DNA of 37,131 nucleotides, taken from NCBI GenBank assembly GCA_002811675.1, contig PDIM01000029.1, forward strand, positions 36,680-73,810. The letters run 5' to 3'. The notes below the pieces were generated by a model. That model was not told where the DNA came from. It made no database searches and saw nothing but the letters and a program-made list of their open reading frames with translations. Positions 1 through 8,907 of the stretch are shown piece after piece (position 1 is the first letter of the stretch; each line of letters starts with the position of its first letter). The stretch comes from Ichthyosporea sp. XGB-2017a (taxonomy: Eukaryota; Opisthokonta; Ichthyosporea). The position numbers and the translations under genes are program-made.

Positions 1-297
1 ACGAGGCCACTAAAACTAAAAATAAGAAGTGAAGCAGCTTTTCTTATAGTTCCGGTCTCCACTGTCCGACAATGGGACAGCGAGATGGAACAGAGAAGGT
101 AATTACAGTAATGAATCAACAGTAATGAATCACACACAGAGCTGTGTCACCCGGCCTGAGAGAGAACTAAAACAAAATGTTGTGTTGCTATCAGAACGAG
201 AAAAAGAAAACAGAACAAAAAACAGAACAATAAAAGACAAAGAAAAAAGAAAAAAGAAAATTCCTGTGCCCATAACGGGGTCAATGGAATGTATCTT

Positions 298-306
298 TAT
301 AAAAGG
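298..306 (+). promoter_or_regulatory. Distal TATA box (TATAAAAGG)
   Basis: A perfect TATAAAAGG lies about 640 bases before the transferrin ATG, with a 6-bp hairpin (AGAGTC-CGA-GACTCT, 308-322) just after it. TATAAAAG also precedes the phosphate transporter and dynein genes here. It could start a long transferrin leader or a separate non-coding transcript. The sequence does not decide which. Confidence 0.35.
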
Positions 307-709
307 AAGAGTCCGAGACTCTAGTCCCGAGTGATGATGGCATGGTCAACGAAAGGGTTCGGGGACCATCCGGGAGCTAGATAACAGCTGGAAGGGGTTG
401 CTTACACATTCCTTCCTGACATTGGACCATTGTCTATTAGTCACTACTGACATCGCGGTCACTTGATGGCCAAGAATAAGCTAAAGGGGTTGAAACAAGT
501 CCACAAATGCAAAATTTAAGCAGGCCGGGACTCCTCACTCGACTCTGCGCCCATTAATTATAGTAGTAACTTGTACAAAGATGTGAACCTGGCCCGAGTC
601 TGTAGACTGTATAGTACCAGAGAGTACAGAAGAATAATATACATGAAGCAAGAGAAATGATGATGATGGTGTATGAAGAAGAAGACGGAGACGGAGGAGG
701 AAAATATGC

Positions 710-724
710 GGGGGGGGGGGGGGG
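710..724 (+). repeat. G15 run flanked by GAA-rich and CTT-rich arms
   Basis: Fifteen G in a row lie between a GAAGAAGAAG-type purine arm (from about 676) and a CTTCTTCTTC pyrimidine arm (from about 738). The arms can pair and leave the G run in the loop. The tract lies about 225 bases before the transferrin ATG. Homopolymer length may be imprecise in the assembly. Confidence 0.75.
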
Positions 725-780
725 ACATTGTTGAGTACTTCTTCTTCTTCCTCCAGCTGCAGCCTCGTGTCTTTGGCCTT

Positions 781-786
781 TATAAC
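781..786 (+). promoter_or_regulatory. Possible proximal TATA element of the transferrin gene
   Basis: The motif TATAAC, in the context CCTTTATAACT, is 162 bases before the ATG at 948. That spacing resembles the TATA-to-ATG distance of the phosphate transporter and MFS genes. The motif itself is weaker than theirs. Confidence 0.35.
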
Positions 787-947
787 TAGCTGCGTGGTTG
801 TGTACACCTGCAAGTTCCCGTTGTCGCTGTTCTGATTTGCTTATCTGGTCTGTACTTGCAGATTTGTTGTTGTTGGTAATTTTTTTTTTGTTTTGATTTG
901 TTGGTTAGGAAAGCAACAGCAGTACGATTACACACTCACATACAGCC

Positions 948-3900
948 ATGAATAGCAGACTTTGTGCCTTACTGTTTGTGATTGCAGCATTTTGTGGGGC
1001 CGGAACTTTGGTATCAGCTGATGGAGTTGCCACAGAAGCAAGCCCTCTTAAATTTGGAGTTCCTTGTCAAGAAGATGACGCGTCTGTAAAGACCAAATTT
1101 GAAGATTATTTTACCGAATTGAAGACAGCAGACGGATATTTCATTGAGGCTGTGTGCTCTTTTGGGGCCATTGGTGACCTCAAAGATGGGAAAGTTGATG
1201 TTGCCGAAATGGACGCTGTAGCTGCCGGAATTGGTCACAAGAGGTACAAATTTAATCTCGTTGCGTCTGAAATCCTCCAAGGACAGTCTTCCGCTAAGTA
1301 CAAGGCCACTGCATGGGTAAGGAAAGGTTCTGGTATCAAGACTTTTGCTGATCTTAAAGGAAAGCGGTCATGCCACACTGGTTTCTTGAAATCTGCCGGT
1401 ATGTTTATGCCTGTGAGCTATGCTTTGAACGAAAAAGTGTTTGAAGTTGTTGGTGATGTTAATGCACCCGTGGATGCCTGTAATTCTCCGTTGAAGAGTA
1501 CTGTCGAAGCCTTCTTCTCCAAGTCATGTGCTGTCGGGTCCAAGAAAGGCGAGGTTTCTATCTGTTCTGGATGTTCTGGCACGACTAACCGCTATGAGTG
1601 TAATAAGAATGAGGAATCTATTAGTGGATATGGTGGTTCTTTGAGTGGACTGTTTTCTGACAACTGTGATGTGGCTTTTGCTCGCACCACTACCGTGGAA
1701 GACTACTGTGGCAGTTCGGTCACCGACAAGCCATCATGGTGCAGTGATAAAGATACCATCGAAGAATTGGATGAGCTTAAGAGCAAGAATACACGACTAG
1801 GTGAAGTTCCAGGTCACGGGTTTCTTATTGCTGAAAAGCATGCTGGAGGTAGCTCATATACCTCAGATGATATCCGAAAAATTGAAAATGTCATTATAGG
1901 TCTCAAAGGCAAGGATCTCTTGAAGTACTACGGTTCCTTTTCTGGCGTGGAAATCCTCTCGACAGAGGGTACTTCTCGTAGTGAAGCCACTACAATGTTT
2001 TACAAGGATTATATGACTAGTCTCGATAGTTTACCAGGTGTAACTAACTATTTGGAATGTAAAAATGGCTCCGGTGATGATGTTGAGTGCCACGCTACCC
2101 CAAGTTTCTGTAATGACATTGACAGTAAAGGTAAAAAACTCAACCCCGTTGTTTTTGGTGTTAAAGAAGCTGTGACTGATAAAGTGAGAGAGTATTTTGC
2201 CGAAATTGGAACTAAGGATGATTTGTACATGACGGCATTTACTTTACCGAGCTCGTTTTCTCCAGTTACCGCCTTGGGTGTTGGCCATGTTGATATTGCC
2301 GAAATGGACAGTTCTTTGGCTTGGGTTGGTTCAAAAACCGAAAATTTGAAAGCTTTTGCTGTTGAGAAAAAGGGAACGTCGACGTCGTACGTTGCTACTG
2401 CATGGGTTAAAAAGAGTGCCAAATTAAGTACATTTAAAGAACTGAACAATAAGCGCTCATGTCATACTGGTTTTTTGAAAAGTGCCGGGATGTTTATGCC
2501 TGTGGGATGGGCCATCAAGAACACCAAGGATACAGGTATGGTTGCTCTAGGAAATTCCAACACGCCAATTGATCATTGCAATAGCCCTTTGAAAGCCACC
2601 GTTGCCGAATACTTTTCGAGCACCTGTGCTCCTGCTTCAACCAAGAATGAGGTTGGTGTTTGTAGTGGGTGTTCATCCAGCGAGTGTTCTATTCCAGACG
2701 GGAAGGGAATCTACTCCGGTTATGACGGTGCTATTCGCCAGCTTGTGAAAGGTGAATGTGATGTTGCGTTTGCCAAGTCAACCACATTTGAAGACTTTTG
2801 CAAAGGAAGTGATAAGAAGAGTTGGTGTCCTGAAAATATTGATGATTACGAGACATTGTCAACCCTTGGTGAAACTGGTTTTGGTAATGTTCCCAATCAC
2901 CCTCTGATGGCCAGCCCCACTGTTATGTCCTCTTCTACGGCGAACAAAGTTATTGATAAAGTGCAGGCATTCCCCGACTATATGGTTCAATTATTTGGAG
3001 AGGGAATTGAAGGGTATACAAAGATTGGGGACAAAACCCCGGGCACGGATGCCGCCACAGACGAACTGCTGCAGTCTTTTGGCAGTAATTTGGATAATGT
3101 TCCTGGTCTCACCGAAGAATACCTTCAGTGCTCTAAAAGTTCAAGCTGTGTTTTGGAAAAGGTGGACTATTGTCACGATATTTCGACCAAGGGGAAGAGA
3201 GTCGGAAACCCTATTGTCATCGGTTTACCTGGTGTTGATAAATCGCTTCAAAGTGAGTTTATCAAATACTTCAAGACGAAGGAGTCTGATGTTTTTATGG
3301 ACATTTATCCATTTTCCACAAGTACTACTGAAGTAAACAAAGGTCTAGTTGATGTTGTCGATTTTGATTCCTCGGCTGCTTATGTAGCATGGAAAGCTCA
3401 TAGTATGCAAGTTTTGGCTGTTGAAGTGACGGATTCCCGTGAAAGAAATGAGGGATACCAAGCTGTTGCGTACGTCAAGAAAGATTCTGGGCTAGGTTCT
3501 TTTGCCGATTTGAAGGGAAAGAAATCTTGTCACACCGGAATGCTGAAAAGCGCGGGAATGTACTATCCCATTGGATATGCCGTTGCAAATTCAAAAATTA
3601 CTGGATTTGAAACTGTAAATGGTGATGCCAATATTGTTGCATGTGAAAGTTCTTTAAAAGCTTCAGTGGAAAATTTCTTTGACAAATCATGTGCTCCAGC
3701 CAAAAAATCCGGGCAATCGGGTATTTGCGAATTGTGTGGCGAATCAACTGGATGCGACAGCAGCGACTCGTATGCCGGTTATGATGGTGCCGTGAGTGGT
3801 TTGGTGGACGGCGTGTGCGATGTAGCGTTTGCGAGAGATACCACCTTGGAAGACTACTGCAAGGGCAATGATAAAGCGTCATGGTGCTCCAAGACTGATG

Positions 3901-6632
3901 AACTGAAGATACTGCCATTAGAAGGGGACAACAACAATAGTTTTGGTGTTGTTCCTAACCATCCGCTGATGATTCGTGGAGACATTAGTAGTAGTACATC
4001 GGAAACTGTTGCTAACGTTTTGGTGGGAATGAGCAATGATCTTATCAAAGGATTTCAGAGTGGGAAAGTGTTGGAATTGGCGTTGCTGAGTGGAGTTGTT
4101 CCTGGAACAACAGCCGCTTCCTCTAAACACCTGGCGTCAATGAAAACAATTATCGATAATGTCCCTGGGCTGAATGCATACCTTACATGTACCGATAATG
4201 GAAGTTGCGCAGCTGTTCCCGAAAACTGCTCTGGTGCTCCTGGAAGCGGTGATAAGGATGATACCCCAAATGACGATGACAAACCCAATGAAGAGGATAA
4301 TGGTACTCTCAAGGTCAAACTTGGTTTCCCTGGATTGAACGATGAAACTGTGAAAACGTTTAATGAGTTCTACGGAAAGGCTGAAAATAATTTGGGATTG
4401 GATGTTACCGTAGTGACCGAAAATCACAATCATGTTGAAGCGCTGGAGAAAGGGCTCGCTGATGTTATGTACTACGATGGTGCTGACGCTCGAGTTGCCT
4501 TGAAGCAGTTCAAACACGAAATGATTGCATTGGAAACACCGGAATTCTATAAGCCAATGGCTTGGGTGCGCTCCGACCGTACAAACATTGTCAAGAAGTT
4601 CAGTGAGTTGAGAGGTCTTAGGTCATGTCACACAGGCTTTGCTAAAAGTGCTGGTATGTTGATGCCAATTGGCTGGGCCCTGCGGAATGAAGCCGTTACT
4701 GGTATGAAACTTGTAGGAAATAATGACGTTCCTCTTTTTAACTGTGATAGCCCTTTGAAAACAACATTGAGATCCTTCTTTGATCGTTCTTGTGCGCCTG
4801 GAAGTAAAGCTGGAGGTGTAGCGATTTGTGATTTCTGTTGGCAACAAAACTCTTGTTCCGGTATTGATGCATATGGTGGTTACTTCGGTGCGCTGAAAGG
4901 ACTCGATGAAAATAGATGCGATGTGGCATTTGTAAAGGATTCCACACCGGAGGACTTGTGTAAAGCTGAGCCCGAAAGCAGTGCTTGTAAGAATAAGGAT
5001 AAATTTGTACGCTTAGAAGAGGTTCAAGAAGATGGGTTTGGACGAGTTCCCTCGCATAGTTACTGGACCAAACCAAATAAGTTCACGAGTGACCAGAATG
5101 CGCAAATCACCGATGTTCTCAAGAAATTGCTGAATGATGAAGAATTGAAAAAGGCTGTTGGATCAAGCTTTGAGGGAATTAAGCGTGCCGATATTTCTGG
5201 AGAGGAGCATATGCGTTCATATAGTGAGAACCTTGATAATGTACCTGGTTTGGTGGCCGCTGAAACGAAATGCGAAAGTCAAAGCAGTAATGCAGATTGC
5301 TCTCAGTCATGGCCGGGAATGTGTTGGGTGAGCAACAGCAAAGGAGAAGAAGGCAATCCGTTGGTCTTTGCTCTCCCTGACTCAACCAGCGCTTCCGAAT
5401 TGAGCGCCGCACGTCAGCATTTCAAGGCTGAAGCTGCTGCTAATGGCGTATATATGGATGCGGCTGCTGTACCTTCTGGTGTTAAAGCTCTTGAGAAGAG
5501 AACCGTTGATGTGGTTGTAGTCGACGCTTTGGAGGGATATACCGGAATGAAATCCCACAAGCAAAAGGTAGTTGCTGTTGAAGAAAATCCAGTGACTAAA
5601 ACTCCATTCTATACACCCACTGCTTTTATTAGGAAACCAACAAGCAGAAGAAGAGCGTCCTCAAAAATTGAGAATTTTGGCGATTTGAAAGGACTTCGCT
5701 CGTGCCACACCGGGTTTTTGAAGAGCGCTGGAATGTTTTTCCCAACGTCGTACGCTATTCGAAAAGGCTATATGGCAGTATATGGAGACCAAAATGTTGG
5801 AATTGATCAGTGTACTAGTCCAGTAAAAGTCACGATTGAAAGCTTCTTCTCAAAATCATGTGCCCCTCCCAAAGTAGAGGGCATGGTTGGAATTGTGGAA
5901 GGGTGTGCACAAACCGATGGAGGACTGGATGCGACCAACAGATACGCTGGATATTTCGGTGCCATTCGAGGTCTTTTGGAGTTTGCCTGTGATGTTGCTT
6001 TTGTGAAGAGCACCACCCTTGATGAATTCTGTGCATTGCCAGAGAATTCTGAAACTTGTAAAACTAGAGATGAATTGACTATTCTGCCCGAAGTGTCTGC
6101 CAATGGGTTTGGTAAAGTTCCTAGCCATGCATACATGGTTAATGAAGGTCAAACCGATAAAGCAGTGCAATCAATTACCAATCGGTTAAAGGAAATTAAT
6201 TCCTCTGAAGAATTGCAGAAGATTTTTGGTAGAATTGTTGTTGACGAATCCCGCTCCCTTGATGAACGTACCGAAGACCATCTCGGTGGACTTAAGGCCA
6301 TTGTCGATAATGTTCCAGGATTGGAAGCGTTTGAGCAGTGTACAAGCGAAGGGTCATGTACCACTCCTACGGATTGCACCAACGAGCGTATCGGAACTGT
6401 TAACATGGAAGATGCACCAGGCGACTCCTCAGACAGCGATGATGGCAACGGTTTAGCAATTGGTCTTGGTATTGGTATCCCCATTGCCGTTATTCTCCTC
6501 GCTTTGTTCGGCTACTTTATGTACCGCAAGTACAAGAAGGATGAGGGACAGACAACAACCAGGACAAGCAAAAAAGATATCGAGTTGGTCAATACCGGGT
6601 CAGAGATCCCTGAAGGTGCAACTGTTGTTTAA
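948..6632 (+). CDS. Membrane-anchored transferrin with five iron-binding lobes
   Basis: This 1894-residue protein probably binds ferric iron at the cell surface. Residues 1-24 look like a signal peptide. Five transferrin domains follow (about 33-370, 399-735, 754-1093, 1121-1465, 1470-1820). One transmembrane helix (1836-1858) and a short basic cytoplasmic tail end the protein. The four ferric ligands Asp/Tyr/Tyr/His are present in every lobe: 89/118/228/290, 454/481/592/651, 807/837/945/1005, 1177/1201/1312/1370 and 1526/1555/1669/1727. The anion-site threonine of the SCHTG motif is kept in all lobes (144, 507, 863, 1229, 1588). The anion-binding arginine (R124 in human transferrin) is lysine in all five (148, 511, 867, 1233, 1592). 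An acidic Asp/Asn/Pro linker (about 1094-1120) separates lobes 1-3 from 4-5. Animal transferrins have two lobes and Dunaliella's has three. Each lobe ends in a variant of LDNVPGL. The start is the first ATG and leads straight into the signal peptide. Iron uptake is inferred from the family. Confidence 0.93.
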   Translation: MNSRLCALLFVIAAFCGAGTLVSADGVATEASPLKFGVPCQEDDASVKTKFEDYFTELKTADGYFIEAVCSFGAIGDLKDGKVDVAEMDAVAAGIGHKRYKFNLVASEILQGQSSAKYKATAWVRKGSGIKTFADLKGKRSCHTGFLKSAGMFMPVSYALNEKVFEVVGDVNAPVDACNSPLKSTVEAFFSKSCAVGSKKGEVSICSGCSGTTNRYECNKNEESISGYGGSLSGLFSDNCDVAFARTTTVEDYCGSSVTDKPSWCSDKDTIEELDELKSKNTRLGEVPGHGFLIAEKHAGGSSYTSDDIRKIENVIIGLKGKDLLKYYGSFSGVEILSTEGTSRSEATTMFYKDYMTSLDSLPGVTNYLECKNGSGDDVECHATPSFCNDIDSKGKKLNPVVFGVKEAVTDKVREYFAEIGTKDDLYMTAFTLPSSFSPVTALGVGHVDIAEMDSSLAWVGSKTENLKAFAVEKKGTSTSYVATAWVKKSAKLSTFKELNNKRSCHTGFLKSAGMFMPVGWAIKNTKDTGMVALGNSNTPIDHCNSPLKATVAEYFSSTCAPASTKNEVGVCSGCSSSECSIPDGKGIYSGYDGAIRQLVKGECDVAFAKSTTFEDFCKGSDKKSWCPENIDDYETLSTLGETGFGNVPNHPLMASPTVMSSSTANKVIDKVQAFPDYMVQLFGEGIEGYTKIGDKTPGTDAATDELLQSFGSNLDNVPGLTEEYLQCSKSSSCVLEKVDYCHDISTKGKRVGNPIVIGLPGVDKSLQSEFIKYFKTKESDVFMDIYPFSTSTTEVNKGLVDVVDFDSSAAYVAWKAHSMQVLAVEVTDSRERNEGYQAVAYVKKDSGLGSFADLKGKKSCHTGMLKSAGMYYPIGYAVANSKITGFETVNGDANIVACESSLKASVENFFDKSCAPAKKSGQSGICELCGESTGCDSSDSYAGYDGAVSGLVDGVCDVAFARDTTLEDYCKGNDKASWCSKTDELKILPLEGDNNNSFGVVPNHPLMIRGDISSSTSETVANVLVGMSNDLIKGFQSGKVLELALLSGVVPGTTAASSKHLASMKTIIDNVPGLNAYLTCTDNGSCAAVPENCSGAPGSGDKDDTPNDDDKPNEEDNGTLKVKLGFPGLNDETVKTFNEFYGKAENNLGLDVTVVTENHNHVEALEKGLADVMYYDGADARVALKQFKHEMIALETPEFYKPMAWVRSDRTNIVKKFSELRGLRSCHTGFAKSAGMLMPIGWALRNEAVTGMKLVGNNDVPLFNCDSPLKTTLRSFFDRSCAPGSKAGGVAICDFCWQQNSCSGIDAYGGYFGALKGLDENRCDVAFVKDSTPEDLCKAEPESSACKNKDKFVRLEEVQEDGFGRVPSHSYWTKPNKFTSDQNAQITDVLKKLLNDEELKKAVGSSFEGIKRADISGEEHMRSYSENLDNVPGLVAAETKCESQSSNADCSQSWPGMCWVSNSKGEEGNPLVFALPDSTSASELSAARQHFKAEAAANGVYMDAAAVPSGVKALEKRTVDVVVVDALEGYTGMKSHKQKVVAVEENPVTKTPFYTPTAFIRKPTSRRRASSKIENFGDLKGLRSCHTGFLKSAGMFFPTSYAIRKGYMAVYGDQNVGIDQCTSPVKVTIESFFSKSCAPPKVEGMVGIVEGCAQTDGGLDATNRYAGYFGAIRGLLEFACDVAFVKSTTLDEFCALPENSETCKTRDELTILPEVSANGFGKVPSHAYMVNEGQTDKAVQSITNRLKEINSSEELQKIFGRIVVDESRSLDERTEDHLGGLKAIVDNVPGLEAFEQCTSEGSCTTPTDCTNERIGTVNMEDAPGDSSDSDDGNGLAIGLGIGIPIAVILLALFGYFMYRKYKKDEGQTTTRTSKKDIELVNTGSEIPEGATVV

Positions 6633-6796
6633 AATGGCTATTCGCCTGCCGTTCTAAAATGATCCCTGTGACAGGCCTTTTAGTACAAAATGCAAAGAAA
6701 AAGGATGAAGGAAAAAAAGGTAAGCAAGCAGAAATATCAACACCCAATTTTGCTTGCCATTCAAAATGTACATATTGTTCGACTGTATGATTAGTC

Positions 6797-6802
6797 AATA
6801 AA
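6797..6802 (+). terminator. Poly(A) signal of the transferrin gene
   Basis: AATAAA is followed at once by TGTAA, 165 bases after the TAA stop. The CoA-transferase gene has a near-identical AATAAATGTA after its stop. Confidence 0.6.
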
Positions 6803-6853
6803 TGTAAGCGTGTAAATAAGAACAAAATTCAATTGTATTTATCCACCCCATGC

Positions 6854-6859
6854 TTTATT
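6854..6859 (-). terminator. Poly(A) signal of AHA1
   Basis: TTTATT on the plus strand reads AATAAA on the AHA1 strand, about 155 bases after its stop codon. It lies just beyond the transferrin poly(A) signal on the opposite strand. Confidence 0.5.
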
Positions 6860-7013
6860 TCCGCACAACGGGAAACAATCCACTTGCAAGCGAATTATGC
6901 AGCAACTGGAAAGAAAGTTAAGAGAAAAAAGAAAAAAGAAAAAAAAACAAGGAAGCATGAAGGACAAGTCTTTCCCAGTTCTGCTTAAATAGTACATTCT
7001 CGTGCTTCTTTAG

Positions 7014-8149
7014 TTACATCAGGGTCATTCCGAAAATCACCTTAATTTTGTGCCAGTAATGGCTGTTCCATCCCTCCACAGTTCGTCCGTAATCACTCTC
7101 AGGAATACCAGTCTGTCTCATTGTGAGCTTCATCTGGTCGCTTTCCTGATCCAAGTCCATTGTCACTGTGCTGTAATGACCCTCTGGCCAGCTCTGGGAG
7201 CGCCATTTTTGAACAATCTTCTTCCCCGGAACCAACTCAATAAATTCGCCAACAACGTTTCCTCCAAACATCTCAAACTTGCCCCCAACACGAGCTTCGA
7301 TTTTGGCAGGGCTCTGTGTAAACGCCTGCACCCGTCCAGAATCTGTGAGAATATCAAACATCATTCCTGTTGAGCAACGGAAGTGAATCTCACCCTTATA
7401 GTCTTTGCATTTAACACCAGTCTTTGGCTGCGCTGGCCTCGCTGTGGAATTAGAATTATTGATAGTATTGGAATTCGAAGTCGTCTTGTTCGCCGCCGAC
7501 TTGGCGGTGGCAGCAGGAGAGTCTCCTTTCTTATCCGTGGGAAGAACCATTCCTTGAGATTGCTCTTGCTTGAGTTCCTTCATCCATGTCTTGATGCGGT
7601 CCTGACACAGATGCAGTCCCTTTTTGCGCATAACTTCCTTCAAAGCGGCGCCAAACTGATTATTCGTCTTTGTATTAACCTCCCATTCAATGTCCGTATA
7701 ATCATTTTCCTCACTTAAGTTGGGGATTTTCGCCTCCCCGTTAACCTTTTCACCTTCCGGTGTTTCGCCTTTCCAATGAGCCTTTAGGCTGATTTCCCAA
7801 AAGAAGATAACCTTGGCCTTCCTGTTAGATGCAGTACATTCGCCCTCCACTTCCACTTTGTGGACACGCGCCTTTCCGTGCACATCATCTTCAACCTCAA
7901 AGTCAGTAGTAAAAAGCTCTTCCAACCTCTTCTTCGACCACGGGAAGCAATTCTTTTCAGTCCTACACGTGCACAGAATACAAGAAAGTATTAGTTCCCG
8001 TTACCACTGTCTTGCAAGGTCCTCTCCCTCTTCCCCACGATACAGATAGCCACGCTTATCAATACTTACCAGTGCCAGTTGTTTACATTGGTTGCATCAG
8101 CTCGTTCTTCAACAATCCAACGAGGATCTCCTTCGCCCCACTTTGCCAT
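7014..8149 (-). CDS. AHA1: AHA1, activator of Hsp90 ATPase (two exons)
   Basis: This is a cytosolic co-chaperone that binds Hsp90 and stimulates its ATPase. The gene is spliced: exon 1 is 8149-8070 and exon 2 is 7962-7014, giving 342 residues against about 338 in human AHSA1. The ATG at 8149 gives MAKWGEGDPRWIVEERADAT, typical of the family. It is followed by the conserved NVNNWHW motif, whose last Trp codon is split by the intron, and then TEKNCFPWSKKRLEELF. The N-terminal domain (to about 165) contains the NRKAK form of the RKxK motif at 73-77. A Ser/Asn/Thr-rich linker (about 170-210) leads to the C-terminal START-like AHSA1 domain (about 215-342), with GKKIVQKWRSQSWP and a closing GWNSHYWHKIK. 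The longest unspliced frame starts at a TTG at 7925 inside exon 2 and misses the conserved first 39 residues. Confidence 0.95.
7963..8069 (-). other. AHA1: GT-AG intron in AHA1 (107 bases)
   Basis: On the minus strand the donor is CACTG/GTAAGT and the acceptor is GTGTAG/GACTG. Splicing joins TG to G, restoring the Trp codon of the NNWHW motif and continuing the AHA1 reading frame. It is the only intron identified in this window, phase 2 and close to the start codon. Confidence 0.93.
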
Positions 8150-8224
8150 GATTATTATTCACACACAAAAAACAAACAAAAAAAGATTCCGTCCAAGCAC
8201 TCCACTCACCAAACTTGACTTGCG

Positions 8225-8237
8225 TATATATATATAT
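8225..8237 (-). promoter_or_regulatory. TA repeat, probable TATA element of AHA1
   Basis: A (TA)6T stretch ends 76 bases upstream of the AHA1 ATG. The distance suits a TATA element with a leader of about 45-50 bases. It could also be a simple repeat. Confidence 0.4.
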
Positions 8238-8564
8238 CACACCTTCCTATACACAACAACCAAAAGTGCAGATCCCTTCACACCACACTAATGTCGATCT
8301 GAAATAAAAACAAAAATGAAACAAAAGAAAAGATAAAAAAAAAGCCAAAGAAACAAGAACCAAACTACCAAAGAAAAAAAAACCAACACACAAAGAAAAA
8401 ACTTTTTGAATGGGAAAAGCTTAAGGAGGGATGATAATTATTTTATTTCTAGAATATTCCACCTAAAGTCGCACAGATAGACCCTCAGAAATTAATAACC
8501 CTACCCCTAAACCTCTCCTCCCTTTTGGCGCCAAATATTTCTCCTTGCCTTTTTGCCTTTTTCC

Positions 8565-8603
8565 TTTTTTTTTTTTTTTTTTTTTTTTTTTTCTTTTTTG
8601 TTT

Positions 8604-8651
<48 letters not shown>
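8565..8651 (+). repeat. Interrupted poly-T tract (T28, T6, T46)
   Basis: T runs at 8565-8592, 8594-8599 and 8606-8651 are broken by C, G and AA. The tract directly abuts the diverged tandem repeat at 8653. Read on the minus strand, a two-unit sequence is followed by a long A tail, as in a retroposed element. Run lengths may be imprecise. Confidence 0.85.
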
Positions 8652-8652
8652 C

Positions 8653-8811
8653 TTTCAGAAACTGTAGCGTTCATTTCCGTCCCGAAACAAGTAAGATTTT
8701 TCGATTTTTCTGCGACCATCACATCTAATTCCCTGTTTGTTTCAGGAACTGTAGATGGTGTTTATTTCTGTTCTGAAACAAGCAAGATTTCTTCGACTAT
8801 CATTTAATTCC
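8653..8811. repeat. Diverged two-copy tandem repeat beside poly-T
   Basis: Copy 1 (8653-8732) and copy 2 (8740-8811) share, in order, TTTCAG, AACTGTAG, ATTTC, GAAACAAG, AAGATTT, CGAC, ATCA and TAATTCC, with small gaps. They are roughly 80% alike by eye outside the gaps. A third TTTCAG at 8823-8828 follows copy 2. Each unit looks like a pyrimidine-rich stretch plus CAG, then a short block and, in copy 1, GTAAG, which resembles a splice acceptor and donor. No protein is encoded. Confidence 0.7.
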
Positions 8812-8907
8812 TTTCGCTTTTATTTCAGTAAAGAAAGGCTATTCCATTCTAATGGCCAGGCCTTTGTGTTTTCGCTCGGCGAGCTCACTTGGCTGGTTTG
8901 TTGAGGA

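Larger units (their letters stand above)
1..947. other. Non-coding upstream region of the transferrin gene
   Basis: No credible gene is seen. The short frames are low in complexity and match nothing recognisable. The region holds a tandem direct repeat near 106-133 (core CAGTAATGAATCA twice), a perfect 6+2+6 inverted repeat at 134-147 (ACACAG-AG-CTGTGT), a strong TATA motif at 298-306, a small hairpin at 308-322, several GACTC/GAGTC sites, a G15 run with purine and pyrimidine arms, and a weaker TATA motif at 781. It is most simply the promoter and 5' leader of the transferrin gene. Confidence 0.6.
6633..7013. other. Convergent 3' spacer between transferrin and AHA1
   Basis: This 381-base spacer contains the 3' ends of two convergent genes. 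A plus-strand AATAAATGTAA at 6797 serves the transferrin and a minus-strand AATAAA (6859 to 6854) serves AHA1. The two transcripts probably end within a few tens of bases of each other. An A-rich stretch at about 6916-6950 is the only other feature. Confidence 0.6.
8238..8907. other. Non-coding spacer between AHA1 and tRNA-Asp
   Basis: No gene is visible. The spacer consists of an A-rich stretch (about 8300-8400), a mixed stretch, long T tracts (8565-8651) and a diverged tandem repeat (8653-8811). The long frames here are poly-Phe or poly-Lys artefacts of the T tract. Confidence 0.6.

Noticed and set aside
344-360. Box B-like GGTTCGGGGACC, possible second tRNA
   Set aside because: The spacing of the conserved bases is wrong and no cloverleaf can be drawn around it.
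1014-6484. Antisense frames within the transferrin gene
   Set aside because: They are shadows of the coding frame. The sense frame has five complete, conserved domains.
7014-7925. Unspliced AHA1 of 303 residues
   Set aside because: It begins with TTG inside exon 2 and lacks the conserved N-terminus, which is found in exon 1 across a clean GT-AG intron.
8507-8807. Poly-Phe and poly-Lys frames on both strands
   Set aside because: They are translations of the poly-T tract with no other content.
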